Source: Alcanivorax sp.
Lineage (GTDB): Bacteria; Pseudomonadota; Gammaproteobacteria; Pseudomonadales; Alcanivoracaceae
NCBI GenBank assembly: GCA_022449455.1
Contig: JAKUPL010000006.1
Span: 124,001 to 188,000, forward strand
DNA: 64,000 nucleotides
Reading direction: 5' to 3'
The notes under the pieces were generated by a model. The model did no database searches, was not told the origin of the DNA, and saw only the letters and a list, made by a program, of their open reading frames with translations. Made by a program: the position numbers and the translations under genes. Positions 25,279-36,437 of this stretch are shown here, piece after piece (positions within the stretch are counted from its first letter, which is position 1; each line of letters starts with the position of its first letter).

Positions 25279-26538
25279 ATGTCTTCCCAAGACGACGATT
25301 ACCCGCTCAGCGCGGTGCCGGCGTCCCAGCGCAAGGGCCTGCTGTCCACCTCGGTGGTGTTGCTCGGCTTTACCTTCTTCACCGCCACCATGTGGGCCGG
25401 CGGCAACCTGGGCACGGCGTTCTCGTTCCCGGATCTGCTGCTGGTGATCCTGGTCGGCAACCTGCTGCTGGGCGCCTACGCGGCGGCATTGGCCTTTATC
25501 GCCTGCCGCAGCGGCCTGAACACCGTGCTGATGGGGCGCTATTGCTTCGGTGAGAAGGGCAGCAAGCTGTCCGACTGCCTGCTCGGCTTCACCCAGATCG
25601 GCTGGTACGCCTGGGGCACCGCCACCATCGCCATCGCCCTGGTGCGGATGACACCGCTGCCGGCCTGGTTGGAGCTGCCGCTGATGGTGGTCTTCGGGTT
25701 CGGCTTCTGCCTCACCGCCCTGGTCGGCTACCGGGGGCTGGACTGGCTGTCCCGGTTCGCGGTGCCGGCCATGCTGCTGTTCATCGGTGTCAGCCTCTAT
25801 CAGGGGCTGGTGGACGTGGGCGGCCTGACCGCCCTGAGCGAGCGCGCCGGCGGCGGCGACATGGGCTTCGCCGCCGCCATCACCGTGGTGATCGGCACCT
25901 TCGTCAGCGGCGGCACCATGGCCACCAACTGGAGCCGCTTCGCCCGCAGCGGCCGGGTGGCGGTGATCGCCACCCTGGCGGCGTTCTTTCTCGGCAACGG
26001 CCTGATGGTGCTGGTGGGCGCCGTCGGCACGCTGATCTATCAGCAATCCGACATCGTCGACGTGATGATCACCCAGGGCTTCCTGGTGCTGGCCCTGCTG
26101 ATGCTGTTCCTCAACATCTGGACCACTCAGGACAACACCATCTACAACTTCTCGGTGGCCGGCTGCAATCTGCTGCGCACCGAGCGGCGCCGGCTGGTGA
26201 CCCTGTCCGGGGCGGCCATCGGCACCCTGCTGGCGGTGTTCGGCATGTACGACCTGCTGGTGCCGTTCCTGATTTTGCTGGGCACCTTTCTGCCGCCCCT
26301 GGGCGGCGTGATCATGGCCGACTTCTGGGTGCGCTTTCGCGGCCGCTATCCGGATCTGGGACGGACCGAGCTGCCGGCGTTCCAGTGGTCCGGATTGTGT
26401 GCCTACGGTCTCGGCGCCCTGGCCGCCTGGGCCTCGCCGGTGCTGCCGCCGGTGGTGGGCGTGGCGGTGGCGTTCGCCGCCCACGCGCTGCTGTCCCGGT
26501 GGTGGCCGGCCCGCGACCCCTTGGCCGAGTCGCGCTGA
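25279..26538 (+). CDS. Cytosine/purine permease (CodB-like, NCS1)
   Basis: A 419-residue transporter with about 12 helices. It shows the NCS1 pattern: DDDYPLSAVPASQRKGLLST at the start, TATMWAGGNLGTAFSFPDLL, GRYCFGEKGSKL and TQIGWYAWG. The middle VIGTFVSGGTMATNWSRFAR corresponds to the CodB segment before the NWS(R/D)(F/Y)(A/S)R motif. It likely imports cytosine or a related base. The ATG at 25279 follows AGGAG and gives the family start. No codA deaminase is nearby, so the cargo is not settled. Confidence 0.87.
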   Translation: MSSQDDDYPLSAVPASQRKGLLSTSVVLLGFTFFTATMWAGGNLGTAFSFPDLLLVILVGNLLLGAYAAALAFIACRSGLNTVLMGRYCFGEKGSKLSDCLLGFTQIGWYAWGTATIAIALVRMTPLPAWLELPLMVVFGFGFCLTALVGYRGLDWLSRFAVPAMLLFIGVSLYQGLVDVGGLTALSERAGGGDMGFAAAITVVIGTFVSGGTMATNWSRFARSGRVAVIATLAAFFLGNGLMVLVGAVGTLIYQQSDIVDVMITQGFLVLALLMLFLNIWTTQDNTIYNFSVAGCNLLRTERRRLVTLSGAAIGTLLAVFGMYDLLVPFLILLGTFLPPLGGVIMADFWVRFRGRYPDLGRTELPAFQWSGLCAYGLGALAAWASPVLPPVVGVAVAFAAHALLSRWWPARDPLAESR

Positions 26539-26632
26539 GCCCGTCCACCCGGATTATCCGGGGTAAGGGTGTGCTACCCTGGCGCACCCTTTTCACCCGG
26601 GGCCGGTTGCCCGTTGGCGCGCCGGTCCGCCG

Positions 26633-27976
26633 ATGGCAATGCGAGCCGTGCAGTCCGACAACTCTTCCCTGACCCGTCAAATCTGGCAGCAGATCTGGCC
26701 CATGACCCTGGGCGTGATGTCGCTGCTGGGCTTCAATCTGGTGGACAGCGTGTTCGTGGCCCGGTTGGGCACCGAGCCCCTGGCCGCTCAGTCGTTTACC
26801 TTCCCGTTGGTGTTTCTCACCATCGGCGTGCAGGTGGGCATGGGCATCGCCATCGCGGCACTGATCTCGCGGGCCATCGGCGCCGGCCAGGAACACCGGG
26901 CCGGGCGGCTGGGCGTGCTGGTGCTCACCGGCGGCGGCGCGGTGATGGCGGTGCTGCTGTTTCTGCTGTGGGCCCTGCAGGACCCGGCCTTCGCGCTGCT
27001 CGGCGCCAGTGAGCGCATCCGCGAGGTGATCCGGCCGTTCTGGAACGTGCAGGTGCTCGCCTCCTGGACCGGCGCCATGGCCTACTTCGGCTACAGCCTG
27101 TTCCGCGCCCACGGCAACACCCGCTTCCCCGGCTCCATGATGGTGATCACCAGCCTGGTGAACCTGGTGCTGGACCCGCTGCTGATCTTCGGCCTGGGCC
27201 CGGTGCCGGCCCTGGGCCTGGAAGGGGCCGCCTGGGCCTCGCTGGCGGCGTTCGCCACCGGCGGCGTGATCACCGCGGTGTACCTGCGCGGCCGCAGCTG
27301 GCTGGAGCGGGACGGCGTGCTGGCGGAGGTGCGGGCCTCCGCCGGGCCCTTCGCGCACATCGCCGGGCCGGCCATGGTCAGCCAGTTGATGCCGCCGCTG
27401 GCGGCCATGCTGGCCACCGGTCTGGTGGCGCGGCTGGGCGAATCGGCGGTGGCCGCCTGGGGGCTGACCAGTCGTTTGGAAAGCTTCTCCATCGTGCTGG
27501 TGCTGGGCATGACCATGGCGCTGCCGCCCTGGCTGGGCCGCTGCTACGGCGCCGGGCGCTGGCAGGAGGTGCAGCGGGTGATGGCCGCCGCCGCGCGCAT
27601 GGTGGTGATCTGGCAGGTGGTGTTGGGCCTGCTGGCGGCCCTGTTCGCCGCGCCGCTGGCGGCGCTGCTGGTGGAGAGCCCGGCGGTGCGCGAAGCGCTC
27701 ACCCAGCTGATCCGCTTTCTGCCGCCCAGCTACGGGCTGCTGGGGGTGTGCATGCTGGTGGTCTCGGCCAGCAATGCCCTGGGCTGGCCGTGGCGAGCCA
27801 TGATGATTTCCTTCCTGCGGCTGTTCGCCTGTTATTTGCCGCTGCTGTGGCTGGGCGCCTGGCTGGGCGGCCTCACCGGCCTGGCCATCGGCGCCGGCTG
27901 CGGCAATCTGCTGGCCGGCGTGATGGCCTGGACGTTCTATAAGAAGGGCCTGCGCCGGCATCTGCCGGCGGCCTGA
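26633..27976 (+). CDS. MATE-family efflux protein
   Basis: A 447-residue membrane protein with 12 predicted helices in two homologous halves, as in MatE transporters. It has the conserved opening MTLGVMSLLGFNLVDSVFVARLG, TFPLVFLTIGVQVGMGIAIAALISR, and GNTRFPGSMMVITSLVNLVLDPLLIFGLG. It exports drugs or metabolites in exchange for Na+ or H+. It is convergent with the S-formylglutathione hydrolase gene, and the hairpin ATCGCGG/CCGCGAT (27976-27997) lies between them. Confidence 0.9.
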   Translation: MAMRAVQSDNSSLTRQIWQQIWPMTLGVMSLLGFNLVDSVFVARLGTEPLAAQSFTFPLVFLTIGVQVGMGIAIAALISRAIGAGQEHRAGRLGVLVLTGGGAVMAVLLFLLWALQDPAFALLGASERIREVIRPFWNVQVLASWTGAMAYFGYSLFRAHGNTRFPGSMMVITSLVNLVLDPLLIFGLGPVPALGLEGAAWASLAAFATGGVITAVYLRGRSWLERDGVLAEVRASAGPFAHIAGPAMVSQLMPPLAAMLATGLVARLGESAVAAWGLTSRLESFSIVLVLGMTMALPPWLGRCYGAGRWQEVQRVMAAAARMVVIWQVVLGLLAALFAAPLAALLVESPAVREALTQLIRFLPPSYGLLGVCMLVVSASNALGWPWRAMMISFLRLFACYLPLLWLGAWLGGLTGLAIGAGCGNLLAGVMAWTFYKKGLRRHLPAA

Positions 27977-28002
27977 TCGCGGCCGAACGACCGCGATGCC
28001 AT

Positions 28003-28860
28003 TCAGGCGCTGCGCAGGTGATGCGCGTGGTAGCGCAGGTGGTCGTCGATAAAGCTGGCGATAAAGAAATAGGAGTGGTCGTAACCCGGCCGCATCTGCA
28101 GGGTCAGGCCGATGCCGGCGTCCTGGCAGGCCGCTTCCAGGGCCTCCGGACGCAGCTGGCCGTCCTGGTAGAAGTTGTCCGCGTCGCCCTGGTCCACCTT
28201 GATCTCGTCCACCCGGGCCCCGGCGGCGATCAGCTCGCAGGCGTCCCATGCCTTCCAGCTTTCCCGGTCGTCGCCCAGGTAGCCGCCGAACGCCTTCTCG
28301 CCCCAGGGGCATTGGGTGGGGTTGGCGATGGGCGCGAACGCGGACACCGAGGTATAACGGTCCGGATTCTTGAGCGCGCAGATCAGAGCGCCGTGGCCGC
28401 CCATGGAATGCCCGCTGATCGCCTCGCGGCCATTCAGCGGGAAGTGTTCGCGCACCAACGCCGGCAACTCCTCGGTGACGTAGTCGTACATCCGGTAGTG
28501 CTTGTTCCAGGGCGCCTGTTCCGCGTTTAGGTAGAAGCCGGCGCCGGAGCCGAAATCGTAGCTGTCGTGCTCGCCGGGCAGGTCGGTGCCGCGCGGGCTG
28601 GTGTCCGGGCACACGAACGCCAGCCCCAGCTCCGCCGCCACCCGCTGGGCGCCGGCCTTCTGGGTGAAGTTCTCGTCGGTGCAGGTCAGGCCGGACAGCC
28701 ACCACAGCAGCGGCACGTCCCGTTCCTCCGCCGCCGCCGGCAGGAAAATGGCGAACACCATCTCGCAGCCCAGCGTCTTGCTCCGGTGTTTGTAGCGCTT
28801 CAACCAGCCGCCGAAGGATTTGTTGGCCGAGATGAGTTCGAGTTCGTCGGGGGTTGTCAT
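28003..28860 (-). CDS. fghA: S-formylglutathione hydrolase
   Basis: A 285-residue esterase-D-family enzyme that hydrolyses S-formylglutathione to formate and glutathione. Nucleophile Ser152 is in SGHSMGGHGAL, with a downstream DNFYQDGQ Asp and the GYDHSYFFI His completing the triad. The CPDTSPRG segment and early LTCTDENF are typical. The start at 28860 (MTTPDELELI) matches the family; the ribosome site ahead is weak. It works with the formaldehyde dehydrogenase encoded upstream on the same strand, although a nested repeat separates them. Confidence 0.94.
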   Translation of the reverse strand: MTTPDELELISANKSFGGWLKRYKHRSKTLGCEMVFAIFLPAAAEERDVPLLWWLSGLTCTDENFTQKAGAQRVAAELGLAFVCPDTSPRGTDLPGEHDSYDFGSGAGFYLNAEQAPWNKHYRMYDYVTEELPALVREHFPLNGREAISGHSMGGHGALICALKNPDRYTSVSAFAPIANPTQCPWGEKAFGGYLGDDRESWKAWDACELIAAGARVDEIKVDQGDADNFYQDGQLRPEALEAACQDAGIGLTLQMRPGYDHSYFFIASFIDDHLRYHAHHLRSA

Positions 28861-28892
28861 GGCGAATCCTTTTGTCGTGTTCGATGGGCGGG

Positions 28893-30322
<1,430 letters not shown>

Positions 30323-30364
30323 TTAAGGCATCATGGCGCAATAGATTATTGCTCAGGAGCAACA

Positions 30365-31243
30365 ATGCAGCATTGGGACCGGATCGAGGCCTTCGTGGAG
30401 GTGGTACGGCACGAATCCTTCGCCGGGGCCGCCCGCGCCCTGGGCGTCTCCAGTTCCCATGTGAGCCGGCTGGTGGCGCGGCTGGAAACGGAGCTGGGCA
30501 CCCAGCTGCTCTACCGCACCACCCGGCGGCTCGGCCTCACCGACGCCGGCGCGGTCTATTACGAGCACTGTGCCCAGCTGTTCGACGGCTTCCAGGAAGC
30601 GCTGACCGCCATCAGCGACTATCAACAGCAGCCCAAGGGCGTGCTCAAGCTGACCTGCGCCACCACCTTCGGCGAGAAATTCATCGCGCCGGTGGTCAAC
30701 GATTTCCTGGTCGCCCACCCACAGCTGTCGGTACGCATGGACTTCACCAACCGCCGGGTGGACATCGTCGACGAAGGCTTCGACGTGGCGATCCGCACCG
30801 GCGCCCTGCCCGATTCCACGTTGATCGCCCGCAAGCTCTGCCCGCGCCGGGAATACGTGGTGGGCTCGCCGGCCTACTTCGAGCGCCACCCGCGCCCACA
30901 CACCCTGGGGGAACTGGTCGGCCACAACTGCCTACTCGGGTCCACCGAGCACTGGGCGTTCGACATCGACGGCCAGCACCGCACCTGGCGGGTGCAGGGC
31001 AACTGGCGGGCCAACTCCGGGCTGGCGCTGCTGGACGCCGCCGCCAAGGGGCTGGGGCTGGTGCAATTACCGGATTATTACGTGGCGCCGGGCCTGGCGG
31101 ACGGCAGCCTGGTGTCGGTGCTGGACCAGTACGGCTGTGGCCATACCGCCGTCTGGGTGGTCTATCCGCGCCACCGGCATCTGTCGCCGAAGGTGCGGCA
31201 GTTCGTGGACTTTCTGGTGGCGGCCATGGCGGATCGCGGCTGA
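30365..31243 (+). CDS. LysR-family transcriptional regulator
   Basis: A 292-residue LysR regulator. The winged helix-turn-helix is at 1-60 (RIEAFVEVVRHESFAGAARA, SSSHVSRLVARLE) and the effector-binding domain follows (LKLTCATTFGEKFIAPVVNDF). It is divergent from frmA and probably controls the formaldehyde pathway. That matches a usual arrangement but is inference; the effector is unknown. The start codon lies directly after a purine-rich GGAGCAAC site. Confidence 0.88.
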   Translation: MQHWDRIEAFVEVVRHESFAGAARALGVSSSHVSRLVARLETELGTQLLYRTTRRLGLTDAGAVYYEHCAQLFDGFQEALTAISDYQQQPKGVLKLTCATTFGEKFIAPVVNDFLVAHPQLSVRMDFTNRRVDIVDEGFDVAIRTGALPDSTLIARKLCPRREYVVGSPAYFERHPRPHTLGELVGHNCLLGSTEHWAFDIDGQHRTWRVQGNWRANSGLALLDAAAKGLGLVQLPDYYVAPGLADGSLVSVLDQYGCGHTAVWVVYPRHRHLSPKVRQFVDFLVAAMADRG

Positions 31244-31325
31244 CGCTGGCGGGCCTTGAAAGCCGCTTCACCCGCCGTCAGGTACAACGGTGTTGACGGA
31301 TTAACCCGATTAGCAAGGAGAGATC

Positions 31326-32135
31326 ATGGCTAAGGCGAACATTCCAGCCCTGGGGCTGGGCACCTTCCGGCTCAAGGGCGAGGAGTTGATGGGCAGCATC
31401 CACACCGCCCTGGACCTGGGCTATCGGCACATCGACACCGCCCAGATGTACGACAACGAGGAAACCGTGGGCGCCGCCCTGGACGCCCACGACGTACCCC
31501 GGGACGAGGTGTTTCTCACCACCAAGATCTGGCACGACCGGCTGCGCCATGACGACCTGCTGAAAAGCCTGCAGCAAAGCGTCAACCGGCTGCGCACCGA
31601 CGCCGTGGATCTGGCCCTGATCCACTGGCCCAGCCCCGACGACGAAGTGCCCATGGACGAATACATCGGTGCCCTGGCGGAAGCCAAGGCGAGCGGTCTG
31701 GCGCGCCATATCGGCGTGTCCAACTTCACCGTGGACCAGCTGGAAAAGGCCCTCAGCGTGCCCGGCGGCGAGCACATCGTCACCAACCAGATCGAGGTGC
31801 ACCCGTTCCTGACCAACCGCAAGGTGGTGGACGCGGTGAAACGCGCCAACCTGACCGTCACCGCCTACATGCCGCTGGCGGTGGGCAAGGTGATGGAGGA
31901 CGACACCCTGAAACGGCTGGCCGGCAAGTACGACGTGACCCCGGCTCAGTTGGTGCTGGCCTGGCTGCACCAGAAGGACATCGTGGTGATCCCGTCGTCC
32001 ACCCAGGAAACGCACCTGAAGGCCAACAAGGCGGCCCTGGACCTGACCCTGGACGACGACGACATCGCCACCATCGAAAGCCTGGACCGGGGTGAGCGCA
32101 TCGCGGATCCGGACTTCGCGCCCGCCTGGGACTGA
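31326..32135 (+). CDS. Aldo/keto reductase (2,5-diketo-D-gluconate reductase type)
   Basis: A 269-residue NADPH-dependent oxidoreductase with a TIM-barrel fold. It shows GTFRLKGEELMGSIHTALDLG and YRHIDTAQMYDNE carrying the catalytic Asp and Tyr, TTKIWHDRL with the Lys, LIHWPSPDDE with the His, and IGVSNFTVDQL. Near the end IPSSTQETHLKAN binds the cofactor phosphate. It is closest to DkgB-like short members, but the physiological aldehyde or ketone cannot be told. An AAGGAG site precedes it. Confidence 0.88.
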   Translation: MAKANIPALGLGTFRLKGEELMGSIHTALDLGYRHIDTAQMYDNEETVGAALDAHDVPRDEVFLTTKIWHDRLRHDDLLKSLQQSVNRLRTDAVDLALIHWPSPDDEVPMDEYIGALAEAKASGLARHIGVSNFTVDQLEKALSVPGGEHIVTNQIEVHPFLTNRKVVDAVKRANLTVTAYMPLAVGKVMEDDTLKRLAGKYDVTPAQLVLAWLHQKDIVVIPSSTQETHLKANKAALDLTLDDDDIATIESLDRGERIADPDFAPAWD

Positions 32136-32275
32136 GCCCGCCCGGGTAACCCGCTCCGCATCGACCTCCCTGGCCGGGTTCACGCAAAAAGTGTGAACCC
32201 GGTCCAAAACTTGTGCGCGGGCCCACGCCGTGGTACCTGTTTTTGCCTATGTCCGGGTTTTCAGGAGACCACGGG

Positions 32276-33307
32276 ATGGCGACCCCCACGGATCGCGCCG
32301 CTACCTTGCCCCACGACCTGTTTCGCGCCGACCAGCTGCCCGAGGCGGACCGTTTTCCGGTCTGGCGGGAGAGCGTGCGCCCGCTGTTCGATTCCCTGCC
32401 GGCCACGCCGGAACGGTTCGACGCCTGGGTGGAAAGCTACGACCTGCGCGAAGTGTTCATGGCCCGCTGCGGCTTTTCGCCGCTCACCTTCCAGCGCCCT
32501 GCCGGTGACACCGCCGACGGCGGCGACCACTGGCTGGTGCAGCTCTATCTGCAGGGCGGTTACCTCGGTCACAACGGCGGTCGTCCGGTGCGGGTCGGGC
32601 GCGGCGACATCGGTCTGCTGGACCTGGGGCGCGCCCTGGAGACCCGGGCGCCGGCCTCCCAGGTGCTGTCGGTGGTGATCCCGCGGGACGTATTCCGTGC
32701 CCTGGTGCCCACCGCCACGCCCCGGCACGGCACGGTGCTGGCCGCCGGCCGCCCGGTGACCACCATCCTGACCCACCACCTGACCACGGTCTGGAACAGC
32801 CTGCCCGAGCTGACCGTGGAGGACCTGGAGGGGGTCAACCGCACCCTGGTGGGCGCGGTGGCCGGGGCCTTCGCCGGCGCCGGCGCGGGGGAAGCGTCCC
32901 GGGAGGCGCTGGCCCGGGCCGGCCTGGACGCCATGCTCGCCTGGATTCGCGATCACCTGGACCAGGATCTGACGCCGGAGCGGCTGTGCCGCCGGTTCGG
33001 CTGCTCGCGCACCGCGCTCTATCGCCTGTTCCAGCCTCTGGGCGGCGTCGCCGCTTACGTGCGCGAGCAGCGCCTGCTGCGCTGCTATCGGGACCTGCGC
33101 CGCGCGGCGGTGACCGGCGAAAAAGTGGTGGATGTGGCGGTGCGCTGGGGGTTCGACAGTCAGAGCCACTTTTGCCGGTTGTTCCGACGGGCCTTCGCCA
33201 TGACCCCCAGTGACGTGATCGACCAGGCCCTGGCGCAGCCCGCCGGCGGGGTCGACCTGGCGGGGCTGGCCAGTCCCGCCTTCCATCATTGGCTGCGTCA
33301 TCTGTGA
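32276..33307 (+). CDS. AraC-family regulator
   Basis: A 343-residue regulator. The N-terminal two-thirds form an AraC-binding-like domain (FPVWRESVRPLFDSLPATPE, GYLGHNGGRPVRVGRGDIGLLD), as in AraC regulators of the AraC_binding_2 type. The C-terminal ~100 residues have two helix-turn-helix motifs (TPERLCRRFGCSRTALYRLF, VVDVAVRWGFDSQSHFCRLF). An AGGAG site precedes the ATG at 32276. No adjacent gene is an obvious target. 33308-33516 downstream shows no gene. Confidence 0.88.
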   Translation: MATPTDRAATLPHDLFRADQLPEADRFPVWRESVRPLFDSLPATPERFDAWVESYDLREVFMARCGFSPLTFQRPAGDTADGGDHWLVQLYLQGGYLGHNGGRPVRVGRGDIGLLDLGRALETRAPASQVLSVVIPRDVFRALVPTATPRHGTVLAAGRPVTTILTHHLTTVWNSLPELTVEDLEGVNRTLVGAVAGAFAGAGAGEASREALARAGLDAMLAWIRDHLDQDLTPERLCRRFGCSRTALYRLFQPLGGVAAYVREQRLLRCYRDLRRAAVTGEKVVDVAVRWGFDSQSHFCRLFRRAFAMTPSDVIDQALAQPAGGVDLAGLASPAFHHWLRHL

Positions 33308-33516
33308 TCGGGACGCACGGTCAACGGATTCGGGACGTTCGGGCAAGCGCCGCGGTCGGGGCCTGTGCAAAATGGTGATGTGACCGCCGTTGAAGCCGCA
33401 GGGGTTGTGAGCAAGGCTACGCGACGTTGAGGTGGTCACCGGCGCCGGCACCGCTTAACCGTCGCGTCGCCCACCGGGGGGAGGGCGGCGTGGCGGGCGG
33501 CCGGACCGATCGCCGC

Positions 33517-34410
33517 TCAGTCCGCGCCGGGCGCCGACAGGTGCCGCTCCAGGAACCGCAGCCCCGCCTTCTCCGCGCCGCCCCCGAACAGGAAGGTGGC
33601 CACATGGCCCCGCCCTTTCAGCAGATACAGTTCCGTGTCCACGCCGTTGGCCCGCAGGGCGTTATAAAAATCCACCGCGTGATCCTCCGGTACGGTGCGG
33701 TCCCAGGTGCCGTGATACAGAAATACCGGCGGCGTGTTTGGCGTCACCGAGGTCACCGGCGAGGCGTCGGCGTAGACCGCCGGGATGGCCTCGCGTTCGC
33801 CGCCCAGAAATTGCGGCACCAGCTCGCCGCCCTCGAACTTGCGCAGGTCGCTGGGCGTGCCGCCGGCCACCACCGCCTTGGGCCGCGTCACCGGACCACC
33901 GTAGGGGTGGTTCAGCGGGTTGTCCGCATCGCCGGCCACGGTGGCCAGCAGCGCCACCAGATGGGCGCCGGAGGAATAGCCCCAGGCGCCCACCCGGGCG
34001 CGGTCGATGGCGTACTCGTCGGCGTGCACGTGCAGCCAGCGCATCGCCCTCTGCAGGTCCTGCAATTGCGCCGGGAAAGTGTAGGCCGGGGCGAAGCGGT
34101 ATTCGATGTTCACCGCCACCAGGCCGTGCTCCGCCAGCCAGCGGGACAGATCCGCCATGTCCGCCGGCGAGCGCCGCGCCCAGCCACCGCCGTGCACCAC
34201 CAGCACCGCCGGATAGCGCCCCTCGGCCCGGGGCCGGTAGACGCTGGCGTGCAGGGCCCGGGGCCAGTCGTCCGGGGTATAGACACGGTCGCGCACCACG
34301 GTGATCGGAGCGCTGTCGGGCAGCGCCGCCGGCTCACCGGCGGGGGCGCCGAGATGACGGACACAGCCGCCCAGTGCCAATAACAGCAAAACGGGGAGCA
34401 ACAGACGCAT
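33517..34410 (-). CDS. Alpha/beta hydrolase lipoprotein (BD-FAE/HSL-like esterase)
   Basis: A 297-residue exported esterase. The signal peptide MRLLLPVLLLLALGGC has a lipobox with Cys16. It has the oxyanion motif HGGGW, nucleophile Ser in GYSSGAHL, a late Asp in YHGTWDRTVP and His in LKGRGHVATF, completing the triad. This layout fits HSL/BD-FAE carboxylesterases anchored to a membrane. Substrate is unknown. The start at 34410 follows GGGGAG; longer readings lack a signal peptide at the N-terminus. Confidence 0.87.
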   Translation of the reverse strand: MRLLLPVLLLLALGGCVRHLGAPAGEPAALPDSAPITVVRDRVYTPDDWPRALHASVYRPRAEGRYPAVLVVHGGGWARRSPADMADLSRWLAEHGLVAVNIEYRFAPAYTFPAQLQDLQRAMRWLHVHADEYAIDRARVGAWGYSSGAHLVALLATVAGDADNPLNHPYGGPVTRPKAVVAGGTPSDLRKFEGGELVPQFLGGEREAIPAVYADASPVTSVTPNTPPVFLYHGTWDRTVPEDHAVDFYNALRANGVDTELYLLKGRGHVATFLFGGGAEKAGLRFLERHLSAPGAD

Positions 34411-34485
34411 GGCGCTTATCCTTGGCGTTTCCGGCCGTGGGCAAAACGCCATGCTGGCCCGCCCCGGATCAAGACCGGGTGACGG

Positions 34486-35430
34486 TCAGTCCAGGAAGGT
34501 GGGGTCGTCCACGATCATGCCCAGGCTGAGCGCCCCCGGGCCGATGTTCACCGCGCCGGTGAGTCCCATGGTACTGAGCAGCAGCGCCACGTCGTGCTCA
34601 CGGGCCGCCGCCGCCAGCTTGTCGAAGCCGGGCATCTGGCGGATGCGGCTTTCATCCCCGGCGTAGCTCACGCAGATCACCGGCGCGGTGAGGCCGCGCT
34701 CGATGCAGCGTACCGCGTGGCGGAAGATCGCCTCCACCCCGGCGTCGAAACCGCGCATCTTGGCCACCGGGAAGGTTTCGTCCTGACGCGCGCACAACAC
34801 CGGTTTGATATCCAGGGCGTTGCCGAGAATGGCGCCGGCCCAGCTCACGCTTTTATCGCCGCGCTTCCTGGCCCGCTTGTGCAGGTAGTAGATGTCCGGT
34901 ACCACCGCGTAACCGGTGGCCTGGCTGGCCAGCACCTCCACGCTCTGGCGAATCTCGGTGATCTTCATGCCGGACTCGATCAGGCGCACGGTTTCCGCCG
35001 CCAGGGCGCCCTGGCCGGCGAACAACGTCTGGCTGTCGGTGACGCGCAGCGCGAACGGGCCTTCCACACCGGCGCGCTTGCGGATCGGTTTGTACTCGCG
35101 AAGGATGGCGTGGGACGCCTCGGTGGCGTTGGCGAAAATCGGGCTGCGGCTTTTCGGCACGGTCTGCACCAGCGCATAGTCGAAATCCAGTACCACCTGC
35201 TCCAGGAACAGCGCCTTGATCTGCTCCATGGTGAACGGTACCGATTCGGCGCCATGCGCCTTCTCCGCGACTTCGGTGGCGTAGAACTGGCGGGTACGTT
35301 GTGGATCCCGGTCATCGACGATCACCTGATCGCCCAGCCGGATCGAGACCGGCAACACCAGCAAACCGTATTCGTCGATAAAGGACTTGGGCAGATCGCA
35401 GCCGGAGTCCACCACCAGGCCGATTCTCAT
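34486..35430 (-). CDS. DegV-family fatty-acid-binding protein
   Basis: A 314-residue DegV protein (EDD fold). It opens MRIGLVVDSGCDLPKSFIDEYGLLVLPVSIRL, the family start with the ligand-contacting DSGCDLP, and ends with the lipid-pocket segment STMGLTGAVNIGPGALSLG. The middle holds an unusual run after QVIVDD, longer than in Firmicutes FakB, seen in proteobacterial members. In Firmicutes such proteins deliver acyl chains to FakA; no fakA is visible here, so the role is open. Confidence 0.85.
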   Translation of the reverse strand: MRIGLVVDSGCDLPKSFIDEYGLLVLPVSIRLGDQVIVDDRDPQRTRQFYATEVAEKAHGAESVPFTMEQIKALFLEQVVLDFDYALVQTVPKSRSPIFANATEASHAILREYKPIRKRAGVEGPFALRVTDSQTLFAGQGALAAETVRLIESGMKITEIRQSVEVLASQATGYAVVPDIYYLHKRARKRGDKSVSWAGAILGNALDIKPVLCARQDETFPVAKMRGFDAGVEAIFRHAVRCIERGLTAPVICVSYAGDESRIRQMPGFDKLAAAAREHDVALLLSTMGLTGAVNIGPGALSLGMIVDDPTFLD

Positions 35431-35506
35431 CGTTATTATCCCCCGAGGTGTTTGAAATGAGTCTAACGAAAAAGCGGGGGGCTGCAACTGACTTGCGGCA
35501 AACGCA

Positions 35507-35526
35507 CGGCGCGCCGAAGCGCGCCG
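35507..35526 (-). terminator. GC hairpin after metF
   Basis: Perfect 8-bp stem CGGCGCGC/GCGCGCCG with CGAA loop just past the metF stop. The U-run is poor, so it is a weak or Rho-assisted terminator at best. Confidence 0.4.
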
Positions 35527-35533
35527 CCGGGTA

Positions 35534-36364
35534 TCAAAGACCGAGGTTGTCGAGTACGCGCAGGATCGGCGTGGCCTGATTCATGGTGTAGAAGTGCAGG
35601 CCCGGCGCGCCCATGGCGAGCAGCCGCTCGCACAGGCGGGTGACCACCTCCTCGCCGAACGCCTTCACCGCCGCCTCGTCGTCCTGCAGGTCGACGAGGC
35701 GGCCGCGCAGCCAGCGCGGGATGTCGGCGCCGCAGTTGTCCGAGAAGCGGAACAGGTTGGCCACGTTGAGGATCGGCATGATGCCCGGGTACACCGGCGC
35801 GTCGCAGCCGCGCCGACGCAGCTCGTCCATGTAGTAGCCGTAGGCGTCGGCATTATAGAAGTACTGGGTGATGCCGCTGTCGGCGCCGGCCGCCACTTTC
35901 CGTTTGAAGTGATCGATGTCGTCGCCGAAGCTGCGCGATTGCGGGTGGTTCTCCGGGTAGGCGGCCACTTCCAGATGGAAGTGATCGCCGGTCTCGGCGC
36001 GGATCAGCGCCACCAGATCGTCGGCGTACTTCACTTCGCTTTGCGCGTAGCCCATGCCGGAGGGCAGGTCGCCGCGCAGGGCGACGATGCGGGTCACGCC
36101 TTTGTCCTTGTAGCCGTTCACCAGTTCCATGATTTCGTCACGGCTCTGGCCGATGCAGCTCAGGTGCGGCGCGGTGTCCGGGTGCTGTTCGCGCAGCAGA
36201 TCCACCATTTGCCGGGTGTAATCCCGGGTGGAGCCGCCGGCGCCGAAGGTGCAGGAAAAGAATTCCGGTTTCTTGACCATCAATTTTTGCTGGGTGTTCA
36301 GCAGTTTCTCCCGGCCCTGTTCGGTTTTGGGCGGAAAGAATTCGAAGCTGATGCGTTTGGACAT
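35534..36364 (-). CDS. metF: 5,10-methylenetetrahydrofolate reductase
   Basis: A 276-residue FAD enzyme making 5-methyl-THF for methionine synthesis. It begins MSKRISFEFFPPKTEQGREKLL, with SCTFGAGGST and TRIVALRGDLPSGMGYA typical of the active-site barrel; GITQYFYNADAY also matches. It is slightly shorter than E. coli MetF. It lies 73 bases after ahcY in the same direction and is probably co-transcribed, so the SAH riboswitch upstream of ahcY should also govern it. Confidence 0.94.
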   Translation of the reverse strand: MSKRISFEFFPPKTEQGREKLLNTQQKLMVKKPEFFSCTFGAGGSTRDYTRQMVDLLREQHPDTAPHLSCIGQSRDEIMELVNGYKDKGVTRIVALRGDLPSGMGYAQSEVKYADDLVALIRAETGDHFHLEVAAYPENHPQSRSFGDDIDHFKRKVAAGADSGITQYFYNADAYGYYMDELRRRGCDAPVYPGIMPILNVANLFRFSDNCGADIPRWLRGRLVDLQDDEAAVKAFGEEVVTRLCERLLAMGAPGLHFYTMNQATPILRVLDNLGL

Positions 36365-36437
36365 GGCAATACACGGGCCCCTTGCGGGGCCCCGTGCCTT
36401 TACAGATGACAACGGTTCCGGCGCACCGGAACGATAT